Source of the DNA: Streptomyces sp. NBC_00154 | GTDB lineage: Bacteria; Actinomycetota; Actinomycetes; Streptomycetales; Streptomycetaceae | Assembly (NCBI RefSeq): GCF_026342835.1 | Contig: NZ_JAPEMI010000002.1 | Coordinates: 806,001-870,000, forward strand | Direction of reading: 5' to 3' | DNA: 64,000 nt | In this document: piece after piece, positions 34,435 through 43,013 of the stretch | Position numbering within the stretch: position 1 is the stretch's first letter | Layout of the letters: each line of letters begins with the position of its first letter | The notes under the pieces: generated by a model | Database searches by the model: none | The model's input: only the letters and a program-made list of their open reading frames with translations | What the model was told of the DNA's origin: nothing | Position numbers and translations under genes: made by a program

Positions 34435-35244
34435 GTGGGGCAGTCAATCGGCGATAGCAGATGAGGGTTGCGGCTATGCCGACGAAGGCTAGGAAGTGCT
34501 CGGGTTTTTGTTCGTAGCGGCGGTGGAGGCGTCGGCAGCCGGCCAGCCAGGAGACGGTTCGTTCGACGACCCAGCGGTAGCGGCCAAGCCGTTGCGAGGA
34601 CTCGACGTCTCTTCGGGCGATGCGGTGGCGTATGCCGCGTCCACGAAGCCATCGCCGCAGGTGGTCGTAGTCGTAGCCCTTGTCCGCGTGCAGCTTCGCC
34701 GGTCGCCTGCGGCGCGGGCCGCGGCGGGAACGGATGGGCGGGATCCCACGGACGAGCGGTTCCAGGCCCTGGCTGTCGTGCATGTTGGCGCCGGAGATGC
34801 CCAGTGACAGTGGCAGTCCGTTCCGGTCCGTGACCAGATGGATTTTCGATCCCAACTTGCCACGGTCGGTCGGATTCGGTCCCGTCAGAAGCCCCCTTTT
34901 GCCGCCCGGACACTGACGGAGTCGATTGCGCACCGGGACCAGTCCAACTCGCCCCGGGCCCCGAGTTCGTCCAGGACAACGCGGTGGAGCCGGGCCCAGA
35001 CCCGGTCCGCACTCCACTGGACGAACCGCCGGTAGACCGTCTGCCAGGCCGCGCCGAACACCGGCGGGAGCTGCCTCCACGTACAGCCCGAGGTGGCCAC
35101 GAAGACGACTGCTGCCAGGACTTCACGATCACCGGCCCGTCGCCGGCCCCCGCCCTGCGGACGCTTCACCTCCGTGGGCGGCACCACCCGCCGGAACAGC
35201 ACCCACAGCTCATCCGGCACCAACCGCTCAACCAGATCCGTCAT
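34424..35244 (-). CDS. IS5-family transposase (two frames joined by programmed frameshift)
   Basis: OrfA starts at ATG 35244 (MTDLVERLVPDELWVLFRRV) and carries the DUF4096-type N-domain (TSGCTWRQLPPVFGAAWQTV) and first catalytic Asp in CAIDSVSVRAAKGGF, then stops at 34885. OrfB continues in the -1 frame from the AAAAGGGGG run near 34890: LTGPNPTDRGKLGSKIHLVT, GANMHDSQGLEPLV (second Asp) and YRWVVERTVSWLAGC (catalytic Glu). All catalytic residues are present, so the enzyme looks functional if frameshifting occurs. Confidence 0.8.
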
Positions 35245-35284
35245 GCACAGCTCAACGAGCACTCACGCCATAAGAAACGGCGTC

Positions 35285-35495
35285 TTAAGCGCAGCGGACC
35301 GATTCTGTCCGGTGGGTGTGGCAGGACAGCACGCTGAACGGCCGCGGCAATGTCACGTACGGCCTCCAGTTGCATTTTCCGGTGGTACACGACGCGATTG
35401 AGGAAGCCCGCGAAATCGTCCGTTGCCTCAAACGCTAGGCGGCCCGGGAGATCTTCCACCTGGTCACGGACAGCTGCAGCCAGGACCCCGCTCAT
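35285..35495 (-). pseudogene. SpoIIE-type phosphatase N-terminal stub
   Basis: From ATG 35495, about 70 residues: a segment with EDLPGRLAFEATDDFAGFLN, then LEAVRDIAAAVQRAVLPHPP and DRIGPLRL. This is the linker and first strand of PP2C/SpoIIE phosphatases (LQRALLPxxPPxxGPLRVAxRYxPA). It is truncated exactly at the IS5 element. The sequence on the other side of the element does not continue the gene, so more was lost than a simple insertion explains. Confidence 0.65.
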
Positions 35496-36718
35496 AGGGG
35501 CTGTGTTGGAGGCCGCTGCGGGGAGCGGAGTACGAGCAGGGTGATCTCGCTGGGGGCGAAGACGCGGAACGGCGGGCCCCAGAAACCGGTGCCGCGGCTG
35601 GTGTAGAGGAGGGTGCGGGTGCCGTGGCGGCTGAGGCCGGCGAGGGCGGGTTGGTCGATGCGGACGAGGTGGTGGAAGGGCCAGATCTGGCCGCCGTGGG
35701 TGTGGCCCGAGAGTTGGAGGTCGATGCCGCCTGCTGCGGCCCGGTCGACGAACTTGGGCTGGTGTGCCAAGAGCAGGACGGGCAGGTCGGGGTCGGCGCC
35801 GTTCAAAGCTCCGTCGAGGTGGGCGCGGTGGCCGGCCAGGCCGGAGGACTCGGCGGTGACGTCATCCACGCCGGCGACCACAAGGGTGTCGCCTCCGCGT
35901 TCGAGCAGCAGATGACGGTTGCGCAGCGGCTCCCAACCCAGCTCGTCCATCAGATCGACCCAGCCCTGGGCCTCGCTGTAGTACTCGTGGTTGCCGGTGA
36001 CGTAGACCCGGGCCCGGGTGGCTCGCACGGTGCCGAGCGGAGCGGCCTGGGCACGGCGGCGTTGGGCCGTGCCGTCCGCGATGTCGCCGGTGTGGCAGAC
36101 CAGGTCGGCCTCCAGGGTGTTGACCTTCTCGCAGACCCGCACCGACCAGCGGGCGCGGTCGAGCGGGCCGTAATGGGTGTCAGTGATGAGGACGACGCGG
36201 GTGCCGTCCAATCCGGCTCCCAGCCGCGGGATTTGTACGTCGAGCTGGCGCACCCGTGGCACCCGGCGGGCCTCGGCGTACCCCCAGGCGAGCAGCCCGG
36301 CGGCTACGCCGAGGACCACCCAACTGACGATCCGGGCCCGGCTCTGCCCGGTGCCTACGCCGGCCACGGTCAGGGCGAGGCGCAGCAGGACGCCGAGCAG
36401 GACGGACCAGGTGAACAGTACCCAGCTGGCCCCAAGGAGGGTGTCTCCGACGATCGCCGCCCAGTCCTGCTGCCGCCGGCCGTGGCCGCGCATCATCGCG
36501 AGCGGCATGGCGACCAGACCGAGGACGAACAGGGCGGTGCCGCCCAGCGCCACGGGGAGCGGCCAGTGCTGGCCGGCGTGCAGCAGCACCCAGCAGGGCA
36601 CAGTCCACAGCAGGACGGGGGCGATCAAAGGGATGTAGCGCATCAGGCGGCGCAGTCGACTCTGCTGGGTCGCATGAGTTGCACCGTCCGCGGATCGGGC
36701 TTCGCTGGTGTCGGTCAC
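35492..36718 (-). CDS. Membrane-anchored metallophosphoesterase
   Basis: A 408-residue protein, GTG 36718 after GAGGAGGGG. Residues ~25-170 hold four to five membrane helices (MRYIPLIAPVLLWTVPCWVL, then LVAMPLAMMRGHG and others). The C-terminal domain is a calcineurin-like phosphoesterase with all motifs: VVLITDTHYGPL, DLVCHTGDIADG, VYVTGNHEYYS, VLLLAHQPKF and LQLSGHTHGGQIWPF. It resembles YkuE/YaeI enzymes that hydrolyse UDP-diacylglucosamine or phospholipid-type substrates at the membrane. It overlaps the neighbouring stub by four bases. Confidence 0.9.
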   Translation of the reverse strand: MTDTSEARSADGATHATQQSRLRRLMRYIPLIAPVLLWTVPCWVLLHAGQHWPLPVALGGTALFVLGLVAMPLAMMRGHGRRQQDWAAIVGDTLLGASWVLFTWSVLLGVLLRLALTVAGVGTGQSRARIVSWVVLGVAAGLLAWGYAEARRVPRVRQLDVQIPRLGAGLDGTRVVLITDTHYGPLDRARWSVRVCEKVNTLEADLVCHTGDIADGTAQRRRAQAAPLGTVRATRARVYVTGNHEYYSEAQGWVDLMDELGWEPLRNRHLLLERGGDTLVVAGVDDVTAESSGLAGHRAHLDGALNGADPDLPVLLLAHQPKFVDRAAAGGIDLQLSGHTHGGQIWPFHHLVRIDQPALAGLSRHGTRTLLYTSRGTGFWGPPFRVFAPSEITLLVLRSPQRPPTQPL

Positions 36719-36958
36719 GCTTCCCCTCCTCAAGTAACCAGACTGCCGGCGCGCACTGTACCCGGTCGTCCTAGTGACCTGAGTCGGAGATTCGTTGAAT
36801 AGGTGGCGACCTTGTCGCCTCGAGCTGAACCCCGGCGCGCCCTGCAGCGCTTTGGTGGCCATCTGCGCGGTGGCGGCGACCTGGGCGTCGATCGGACCGA
36901 GTCCGGAGTCGACCAGCGAGCCGATGTGGACGGGCCGGTCCGGCGGCGCGCCCAGACA

Positions 36959-37114
36959 ATCTCGTTCTGGCTTGCCTCGGGTGTCGACCCCGCGGAGTGT
37001 GTGCGGCGGGCCGGGCAGGGCATGCAGGTTCTCTTCCGCTGCTACGTCAAGTTCCTGGCCGAGGCGCGGAATCATGTCCACAACTGGATTGAGGAGTCGA
37101 TGCGGCGATGGGAG
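36959..37114 (+). pseudogene. Tyrosine-type site-specific recombinase C-terminal remnant
   Basis: The frame ISFWLASGVDPAECVRRAGQ then GMQVLFRCYVKFLAEARNHV and NWIEESMRRWEG matches the C-terminus of actinobacterial integrases (SxWLxxGVDPxECARRAGHSxxVLLxxYAK). The catalytic Tyr of the usual YAK position is Tyr in RCYVK. The upstream catalytic Arg and box I are missing. It marks a lost integrative element. Confidence 0.65.
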
Positions 37115-37194
37115 GGGCCGGCGCTGGGACGTCGTAGTCATCGACCGGGACAAGGCGCCCGTCGGGCAGTCGGTGACGGCCGACCGCTCTGCTT

Positions 37195-37296
37195 GACGCC
37201 GCCGAAGGGCATGCGCACCGTCCCCTGCTGGAGAAGCTGGCCCAGGCCACCGGGGCGTCCGAGCGTGCCGCGATGCTGGACGCGTCGGAAGCCTGA
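37195..37296 (+). pseudogene. Short C-terminal coding remnant
   Basis: A frame ending RPLLEKLAQATGASERAAML then DASEA and stop looks like the tail of a protein, but has no start and no identity I can assign. It may belong to the same lost element as the recombinase relic. Confidence 0.25.
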
Positions 37297-37323
37297 CCTC
37301 CGGCCGGGCCGCGCCCATGCCTG

Positions 37324-38400
37324 TCAGGCGGCGCTTCCCGCCGAGGTTCGGGCGGTATCAGGGACCGGGACGGTGCCCGTGTCCTCGGCGACCGCGGCCA
37401 TCGCCGATACCCCGATTCCGAGCTTCTCGAGGATCTTCTTCTCGATCTCGTCGGCGAGATCGGGGTTGTCCTTGAGGAAGTTGCGGGCGTTCTCCTTGCC
37501 CTGGCCGAGCTGGTCGCCCTCGTAGGTGTACCAGGCGCCCGCCTTGCGGACGAAGCCGTGTTCCACGCCCATGTCGATCAGACCGCCCTCGCGGCTGATG
37601 CCCTGGCCGTAGAGGATGTCGAACTCCGCCTGTTTGAACGGCGGCGCGACCTTGTTCTTGACGACCTTGACGCGGGTGCGGTTGCCGACGGCGTCGGTGC
37701 CGTCCTTCAGCGTCTCGATACGACGGATGTCGAGGCGCACCGATGCGTAGAACTTCAGCGCCCGGCCACCGGTCGTGGTTTCCGGCGAGCCGAACATCAC
37801 ACCGATCTTCTCGCGGAGCTGGTTGATGAAGATCGCCGTCGTCTTCGTCTGGTTGAGCGCGCTGGTGATCTTGCGGAGTGCCTGGCTCATCAGACGGGCC
37901 TGCAGACCCATGTGGGAGTCGCCCATCGCGCCCTCGATCTCGGCGCGTGGCACCAGGGCCGCGACGGAGTCGATCACGATCAAGTCGATCGCGCCGGAGC
38001 GGATCAGGATGTCGACGATCTCCAGCGCCTGTTCACCGTTGTCCGGCTGGGACAGGATGAGGTTGTCGGTGTCGACGCCGAGCTTTTTGGCGTACTCCGG
38101 GTCCAGCGCGTGCTCGGCGTCGATGAACGCCACCGCGCCGCCGGCCTTCTGTGCGTTCGCTACTGCGTGCAACGTCAGCGTCGTCTTGCCGGAGGATTCC
38201 GGCCCGTACACCTCCACGACACGGCCGCGCGGCAGTCCGCCGACGCCGAGGGCGACGTCGAGTGCGGTCGATCCGGTGGGGATCACCTCGATGGGCTCGT
38301 TGGGCCGCTCGCCGAGGCGCATGACCGCGCCCTTGCCAAACTTCCGCTCGATCTGTGCGAGCGCGGTGTCCAGCGCCTTCTCGTGATCGGTTCCTGCCAT
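37324..38400 (-). CDS. recA: RecA recombinase (stand-alone copy)
   Basis: A 358-residue RecA, ATG 38400. Walker A is GPESSGKT (residues 66-73), Walker B is LIVIDSVAAL, loop L1/L2 regions are EGAMGDSHMGLQARLMSQAL and INQLREKIGVMFGSPETTTG, and the C-terminal domain is complete to ILEKLGIGVSAMAAV. It forms ATP-dependent filaments on single-stranded DNA for recombination and LexA cleavage. Unusually, no recX follows, which in Streptomyces normally overlaps the main recA. The location among IS debris suggests a second, possibly acquired, recA. No complete LexA box is seen upstream, only a CGAAC half site at ~38492. Confidence 0.93.
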   Translation of the reverse strand: MAGTDHEKALDTALAQIERKFGKGAVMRLGERPNEPIEVIPTGSTALDVALGVGGLPRGRVVEVYGPESSGKTTLTLHAVANAQKAGGAVAFIDAEHALDPEYAKKLGVDTDNLILSQPDNGEQALEIVDILIRSGAIDLIVIDSVAALVPRAEIEGAMGDSHMGLQARLMSQALRKITSALNQTKTTAIFINQLREKIGVMFGSPETTTGGRALKFYASVRLDIRRIETLKDGTDAVGNRTRVKVVKNKVAPPFKQAEFDILYGQGISREGGLIDMGVEHGFVRKAGAWYTYEGDQLGQGKENARNFLKDNPDLADEIEKKILEKLGIGVSAMAAVAEDTGTVPVPDTARTSAGSAA

Positions 38401-38839
38401 GAGCTTCACCCGGTCCGATTGAGTGGCACGCCGCACGTCGGAGAACGTGAGCGTCTAGTGCCGACAACGGACGTGTCGGATATCCCAAAAACGAACATCC
38501 GAGCGATTTTCGTGTCCAGTGAAAGGTACCAAACCGAGGGAAGCGGGACGGGTCGCGCGCCGGACCGCTCCGGACGTAGACCGCGCCGCCCGCTTCCCCT
38601 CGCTGAACCACGGCGTCGTCGAATGTCGTCACTGCTTCCGAGAATGCGTTCCGCCGGCTTCGTGACGTACGAGACCTCGCTGCGGCGGGCCCCTCGTTGG
38701 CCTGAGGCGTACTCAGGTGGCCGTGCCGATCACGAAGCCGCAGTCACGCTGCCCTGCTGTCTCTCGGTAACAGTGAACGGCAAGCGTCCCAGACCGCATG
38801 GCAGTGCCGTCGTGCCGAGGTCTGCGAAGGCCGGTGCGG
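38401..38839. other. Region between recA and the dehydrogenase-like gene
   Basis: Contains the recA promoter region (38401-38560), which is less GC-rich (CCCAAAAACGAACATCC), then sequence with no supportable gene. The dehydrogenase-like gene ends at 38840. Confidence 0.4.
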
Positions 38840-40033
38840 CTACTGGGGGTAGAAGCTTGACCAGACCTCTGAGCTCAGCGGAGTCGCCGGGACCTCGGGA
38901 GCGTGGGGGTAGGCGGCTGACCGGTGCTGGAAGGAGAGGATCTTCGGGTTCTGGACGACGCCGTCGCGGATCTCGATGGCCTTTCTGACCGTGACGTCGT
39001 TGTCCCATGCCGCGGGGCCGCTCATGACCTTGCGCAGGTAGGGAAGGAGCGCCTCGCTGATTTCCCAGGTGGCGGAGTTCCACAGATGGGACGGGCTGTG
39101 ATCCACCGCGTAGTAGTGGCAGCCCGACCCCACCGCGGGCATGGGCTCGCCGAAGGTGGTCGGGCGGGCCCATTCGAAGCCCATGCCCTCGTCGCAGGCG
39201 ACGTCGATGAAGAAGGTCCCCGGCCGGAACAGGGCGAGTTCCTCGTCGGTGACGAACATGAGCGGCGCGTCGGTGTCCTGCAGGACACAGTTGACGATGA
39301 TGTCGAACCCGGCCAGGTACTCCGCGAGCGGCACGGAACCGGCCGCAGTGAATGCCCGCAGGCGCGACGGATCGTCCTCCTGCTCCTCGAAGTGGCCCAT
39401 CACGACCGAGGACATCGGCGAGGCCACCGCTGCGGCGGCGCGCTGGGTGAGCACTGTGACGTCGGAAACCCCCATGGCGCCCAGGCCCGTGACCGCTCCG
39501 CGCGCCGTGGCGCCGAAGCTGATGACCACCGCGCGCAGGCGGCGTCCGTAGCTGCCGGTCAGCCCGCCGAGCTGCAGGGCGTGCAGCACCGAGCAGTAGC
39601 CGGCGAGCTCGTTGTTCTTGTGGAACACATGGACGCTGAAGGCGCCTGTGGAGGTCCAGTGGTTCATGGCTTCCCAGGCGATTAGGGTCAGCCGTCGGTC
39701 GATGCCGATCTGGGTCATCTTCTCGTCCTGCACGCAGTGAGGCCATCCCCACAGCACCTGACCCTCGCGCAGCTCGGCGATGTCGTCGTGCATCGGTTTG
39801 GGCAGCAGCACGACGTCACACTCGGCGAGGAGTTGCTCGCGGGAGCGCAGGCCGGCCACGAGTGGTCGCAGCGCGTCGTCGGCAACGCCGAACCGTCGGC
39901 CGTAGTCCTGTTCGAGGAAGATCCTCTCGCGTATGTCGGGAGCGATCCGGTCGAGGTGGCGGGGGTGCAGCGGCAGCCGGAACTCGTTCTCCTTGTGGGA
40001 AGAGGCGAGTACTCCGAGACTCATCAGGCTCAT
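38840..40033 (-). CDS. Alanine dehydrogenase / N5-(carboxyethyl)ornithine synthase-like oxidoreductase
   Basis: A 397-residue NAD(P)-binding enzyme, start ATG 40033 (or 40024). The N-terminal AlaDh/PNT domain is LGVLASSHKENEFRLPLHPR with VWGW-type active-site residues in QVLWGWPHCVQDEKMT. The Rossmann half contains RLRAVVISFGATARGAVTGL and DIIVNCVLQDTDAPLMFVTD, followed by PGTFFIDVACDEGMGFEWAR. Closest family memory is N5-(carboxyethyl)ornithine synthase, which reductively couples pyruvate to ornithine; alanine dehydrogenase is the broader label. It is monocistronic and of normal length. Confidence 0.8.
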   Translation of the reverse strand: MSLMSLGVLASSHKENEFRLPLHPRHLDRIAPDIRERIFLEQDYGRRFGVADDALRPLVAGLRSREQLLAECDVVLLPKPMHDDIAELREGQVLWGWPHCVQDEKMTQIGIDRRLTLIAWEAMNHWTSTGAFSVHVFHKNNELAGYCSVLHALQLGGLTGSYGRRLRAVVISFGATARGAVTGLGAMGVSDVTVLTQRAAAAVASPMSSVVMGHFEEQEDDPSRLRAFTAAGSVPLAEYLAGFDIIVNCVLQDTDAPLMFVTDEELALFRPGTFFIDVACDEGMGFEWARPTTFGEPMPAVGSGCHYYAVDHSPSHLWNSATWEISEALLPYLRKVMSGPAAWDNDVTVRKAIEIRDGVVQNPKILSFQHRSAAYPHAPEVPATPLSSEVWSSFYPQ

Positions 40034-41353
40034 GTGGGGCGGCTCATTTCCGGCCGGCTGCGATGTGCTCCGGCCTTGCCGTTCCCCGAGGGCGACGCCG
40101 AAATGGATGACGGCATGCGAGGTGCGCTCGGTACCGCCACCGTACTCCGCCGTTCCGGCCTCGGAACGCCCATGGCCATCTTCTACTCCTTGCCGAGGCG
40201 AGCGAAAGCCTGCGTGACGTCCGGGCTGGTCCACGTAACCGTGCTCCTCGAGTACCAGCAGGTGCTCGGCGGGTCTCGCCGGCGCGTGCCGTCCCGTGGG
40301 CTTGGGAGACGAGCGTGGTGGTCAAAGCTGATGCTTGGGCGGCGATGTAGAGGACCGGTGCTGCCTTCGAGCGTTGGCTGGAGCGAAGCCGTGGAAACTC
40401 CAACCGCCTTGCGGCCGCAGTTGTGCTGGGGCTGATCGGGTACGCGACGCGGCGTGGCGGTCTATCGGCACGCTGTGGCGGGCCGGTCTGGGTGGCGGAG
40501 GCGATCTTTGTGGGCGACGAGAATCCGGTGCGCCGAATGTTTTTGCAGTCCCGCGGCCCGACGCGGCAGCCGACGTTGCTGCGTTCATAGGCTCCATGAC
40601 CCCGGACGGGGCCTCCTTCGAGCGGGGTCAGGTCGGAGCATGGGGCAGCGGATGCCCCGTTGACTGAACGAAGTACGGAGGTAATGCAGTTCAGGGGCGG
40701 ATGGGGTCTTCGGTCGCTATGGTCACCGGTCGTGATGAACAACGTTCCCGGACGGAGTGGGGATTGAGGAACACGCTTGTCGGATCGTGCGCTACGGCCC
40801 AGGTCGGTCCGTTGTCGCAGTTACGCGGCTGGTTTCACGCGGCGCGGGGCGTCCCGGACCCGCAGTTTGTGACCTGCGCGGTGGACGGTACTTCGGGCTT
40901 GCCCTGTGGTGGAGGCGTAGCTTCTCGTAGGCAGAGGTGGTCCAACATGCCGTCTTGAGTGGTAGGCGTACGCCTCGCCGGGGCGGGCTGCACCGAGATG
41001 GGGACGCGTTCGTCGGCCCAGGTCGTCTTACCGACTTCCGCCGGTGCCGTTGGTCTCGTGTGGGGGTGGCTGGACTGGTCTTCAGGCTGACCTCGATCTC
41101 GGCTTCGAGTTCCTTGCGGGCTTCCTCGGTGGCGGCGTCGTTCTTCAGCCGGTGCATCGGGCCCTCGTCGCGCCGCTCGGATCCGCTGCGGATCGCGCGC
41201 AGGGAGACTCGGTTGATCAGCGGGATGAGGGACGCGAAGTGCCCAGCTCTGGACTGTCAGCGGCGTCTACGGCTGGTTGAGGACGGTCGCGTTCGGCCAG
41301 TGGGCCGCAGGCGCAGGGCGAACTCTCGGCCCGGGCAGGTGGTGCTTGGTCTA
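40034..41353. other. 1.3-kb region without a clear gene
   Basis: No frame is convincing over its length. On the minus strand 41070-41245, SLIPLINRVSLRAIRSGSER and MHRLKNDAATEEARKELEAE look like a real coding remnant (charged helix), but there is no start and no family I can name. The rest (40034-41000) shows no coding pattern and no IS ends. Confidence 0.35.
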
Positions 41354-41374
41354 GAATTGAAGAGTTCTGCAATT
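41354..41374 (+). promoter_or_regulatory. GAATT-N10-GCAATT operator, copy 1
   Basis: GAATTGAAGAGTTCTGCAAT plus T, 44 bp upstream of the 59-aa gene. It shares the 5+6 base ends and exact spacing with the sites beside the other two paralogous ArsR genes; 17 of 21 bases match copy 2. It is a probable binding site of the ArsR encoded two genes downstream. Confidence 0.65.
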
Positions 41375-41417
41375 TATTAGTTACTGAGTCAGTCAAGTGT
41401 CGTGCGGGGGAGTGACC

Positions 41418-41597
41418 GTGGGCGGGTTCGCCGAGGCGGTACGAGAGCGCATCCGCGAGGCGCGGGCCCGGCTGAAGGCCGCCTTGGAGACCGAGGACGC
41501 CTTCGAGGTGGCGATGGCCGAGGACGAACTCGAGGACGCCCTCCGCATGGCCCACAAGTACGGCATCAACACGGGAGACGAAGTGAGCGAGCAGTGA
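41418..41597 (+). CDS. 59-residue charged helical protein
   Basis: GTG 41418 lies six bases after GGGGGAG. The product GGFAEAVRERIREARARLKA then ALETEDAFEVAMAEDELEDA and LRMAHKYGINTGDEVSEQ is highly charged and predicted to be almost all helix. Its stop overlaps the ArsR start (GTGA), so it is translated first in this operon. No homologue is known to me. A GTG at 41412 is an alternative start. Confidence 0.7.
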   Translation: MGGFAEAVRERIREARARLKAALETEDAFEVAMAEDELEDALRMAHKYGINTGDEVSEQ

Positions 41598-41950
41598 ACG
41601 CGACGACGGTGCCGCTGTATCAGGCGAAGGCCGAGTTTTTCCGGATGCTGGGGCATCCGGTGCGAATCCGGGTGCTGGAACTGCTGCAGGACGGGCCGCT
41701 GCCGGTCCGTGACCTGCTTGCGGCGATCGAGATCGAGCCGTCGAACCTCTCGCAGCAGCTGGCCGTGCTGCGCCGGTCCGGAATCGTGAGCGCGACCCGG
41801 GAAAGTTCGACCGTGGTGTACGAACTGGCGGGCGGGGATGTGGCGGAGCTGCTGCGGGCCGCCCGGCGGATCCTGACGGTGATGCTGGCTGGGCAGCAGG
41901 ATCTGCTGGCTCAGCTGAACGACCCCGGTACCGAAGCGGCTGCGCCGTGA
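41594..41950 (+). CDS. ArsR family regulator (paralogue 1)
   Basis: A 118-residue winged-helix repressor: PLYQAKAEFFRMLGHPVRIR then VLELLQDGPLPVRDLLAAIE (helix-turn-helix with EPSNLSQQLAVLRRSGIVSA) and YELAGGDVAELLRAARRILT. No cysteine metal site is seen. It is ~75% identical by eye to the ArsR at 47295-47636 that heads the SulP operon, and related to that at 43014-43382. GTG 41594 and its stop at 41950 overlap both neighbours. Confidence 0.9.
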   Translation: MNATTVPLYQAKAEFFRMLGHPVRIRVLELLQDGPLPVRDLLAAIEIEPSNLSQQLAVLRRSGIVSATRESSTVVYELAGGDVAELLRAARRILTVMLAGQQDLLAQLNDPGTEAAAP

Positions 41951-42512
41951 GGTGGGGGCATGGCGGGCATGAGCAGGGTGGGGTGCGGACGCTGCCGCAT
42001 GTGAACCGGCACGCGATCACGATGCCTCTGGTCCCGTCCTCGGTGCGGATCGCCCGCATCAGCACGGCGGAGGCACTCGTCTCCTTCGGTGTCGCCCCGG
42101 ACTCCTCGCCGCCGCGGTTCTGCTGGTGGTGAGTGAACTGGTCTCCAACGCGGTGCGGCACGCGGCCGAGCAGTCGCCGGACGCAGAGGTGACGGTGACC
42201 GTGGCTGCTGGGCAGCTGGTGATCGGGGTCGGTGACCAGGATCCCCGCATGATCGACCTGGCTTCGGGTACGGCGGGCGAGGGCCTGCGCACAGTGGTCG
42301 AACTGGCCGCCGCCTACGAGGGTGACGTCAGCGTCGAGCCCGCCGCACGGGGCAAGACGGCCCTGGTCCGCTTGCTTCCAGCTCCCGGGCACCCGGCGAT
42401 GAGCACGGGCGGGGAGGACACTTCGGTGCGCTTCGAGATCACTTACCTGAACGCGGACGACGACCCGGCAGTGGGCACCGGCGTAGGCCAGGCGACGGGA
42501 GGGACGCGGTGA
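41947..42512 (+). pseudogene. RsbW-like ATP-binding protein, frameshifted
   Basis: GTG 41947 overlaps the ArsR stop. The first frame encodes HAITMPLVPSSVRIARISTA then EALVSFGVAPD and runs off at ~42105. The next frame continues LLAAAVLLVVSELVSNAVRH with the GHKL N-box, then LVIGVGDQDPRMIDLASG, GEGLRTVVELAAAYEGDVSV and GKTALVRLLP. One missing base near 42105 explains the split. A short product from GTG 42126 would lack the first helix. The intact paralogue is at 44748-45173. These are anti-sigma-factor-type kinases. Confidence 0.7.
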
Positions 42513-42676
42513 GCGACGACATGAAGGTCCCTGCTCCGGCAGACACCGAGCGGGACATTGAGAGATGGAAGGAGAGGGGGGTTGCCCTGCGCGCCTTCGT
42601 CTATATCTTCGGCACGCACCTGTTCGCGGGATTTATCTGGCTGCTGTTCTACGTGGGCGAGCACGCCCACAAGTGA
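42509..42676 (+). CDS. DUF6126 family small membrane protein
   Basis: A 55-residue protein, GTG 42509 overlapping the previous stop (GTGA) with GGGAGG upstream. A charged N-terminus (SDDMKVPAPADTERDIERWK) precedes one membrane helix (VYIFGTHLFAGFIWLLFYVG) ending GEHAHK. DUF6126 proteins are small single-pass Streptomyces membrane proteins of unknown role. Here it closes the operator-helical protein-ArsR-ATPase operon. Confidence 0.8.
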   Translation: MSDDMKVPAPADTERDIERWKERGVALRAFVYIFGTHLFAGFIWLLFYVGEHAHK

Positions 42677-43013
42677 ACGCGGCACACGCGGGGGAGGGCG
42701 CAGAGAGAAGCACGGGACTGCGCCACCCCGGCCCTCCGCCTGCTTGGCCGCTGCGCCGGCCTTGGTGGTGCCGTACCACTGAGCGTTGTGGCCCAGGCCG
42801 CAGCAGGGGCGACGGCGGCATCCGGGCGAGCCATCCGAGAGATGGGGCGGACCGCTGGTGGTGGTGCCCCACCTGGTAACCCGCTACCGTCTGCTCCCAC
42901 TGTCCGCGTCGTAACCCACCGCATTCGAGGTGGAGAACGGACTCCCCCCGCTGTCCAGAGCGCGGAAGAGTTTTTCCTTCGGGAGACGGCCGCCGATCAC
43001 CAGGGGCCGCGGT
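42677..43013. other. Convergent gap
   Basis: Lies between the DUF6126 gene and the converging ArsR gene. No supportable gene; a few open frames are compositional. Confidence 0.4.

Larger units (their letters stand above)
34000..35284. mobile_element. IS5-family insertion sequence (possible passenger gene)
   Basis: Bounded by GAGGTTGTCTCTTTTGGC on the left and the inverted GACGCCGTTTCTTATGGC on the right, 13 of 18 positions matching. It is flanked on both sides by TTA (33997-33999 and 35285-35287), consistent with the 3-bp TNA target duplication of some IS5 subgroups. The transposase occupies the right two thirds on the minus strand. A plus-strand gene at 34078-34434 lies between the left repeat and the transposase. 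The element ends are my inference from the repeats. Confidence 0.6.

Noticed and set aside
36719..36955. N-terminal extension of the metallophosphoesterase into upstream sequence
   Set aside because: The frame is open but has non-coding composition, while GTG 36718 has a strong GAGGAGGGG site immediately upstream.
38440..38530. Possible LexA (SOS) box or PafBC promoter upstream of recA
   Set aside because: Only a CGAAC half site without its GTTCG partner is present, and a TTGTCGG-like box on the minus strand lacks the correct spacing to a TAG-type -10 element.
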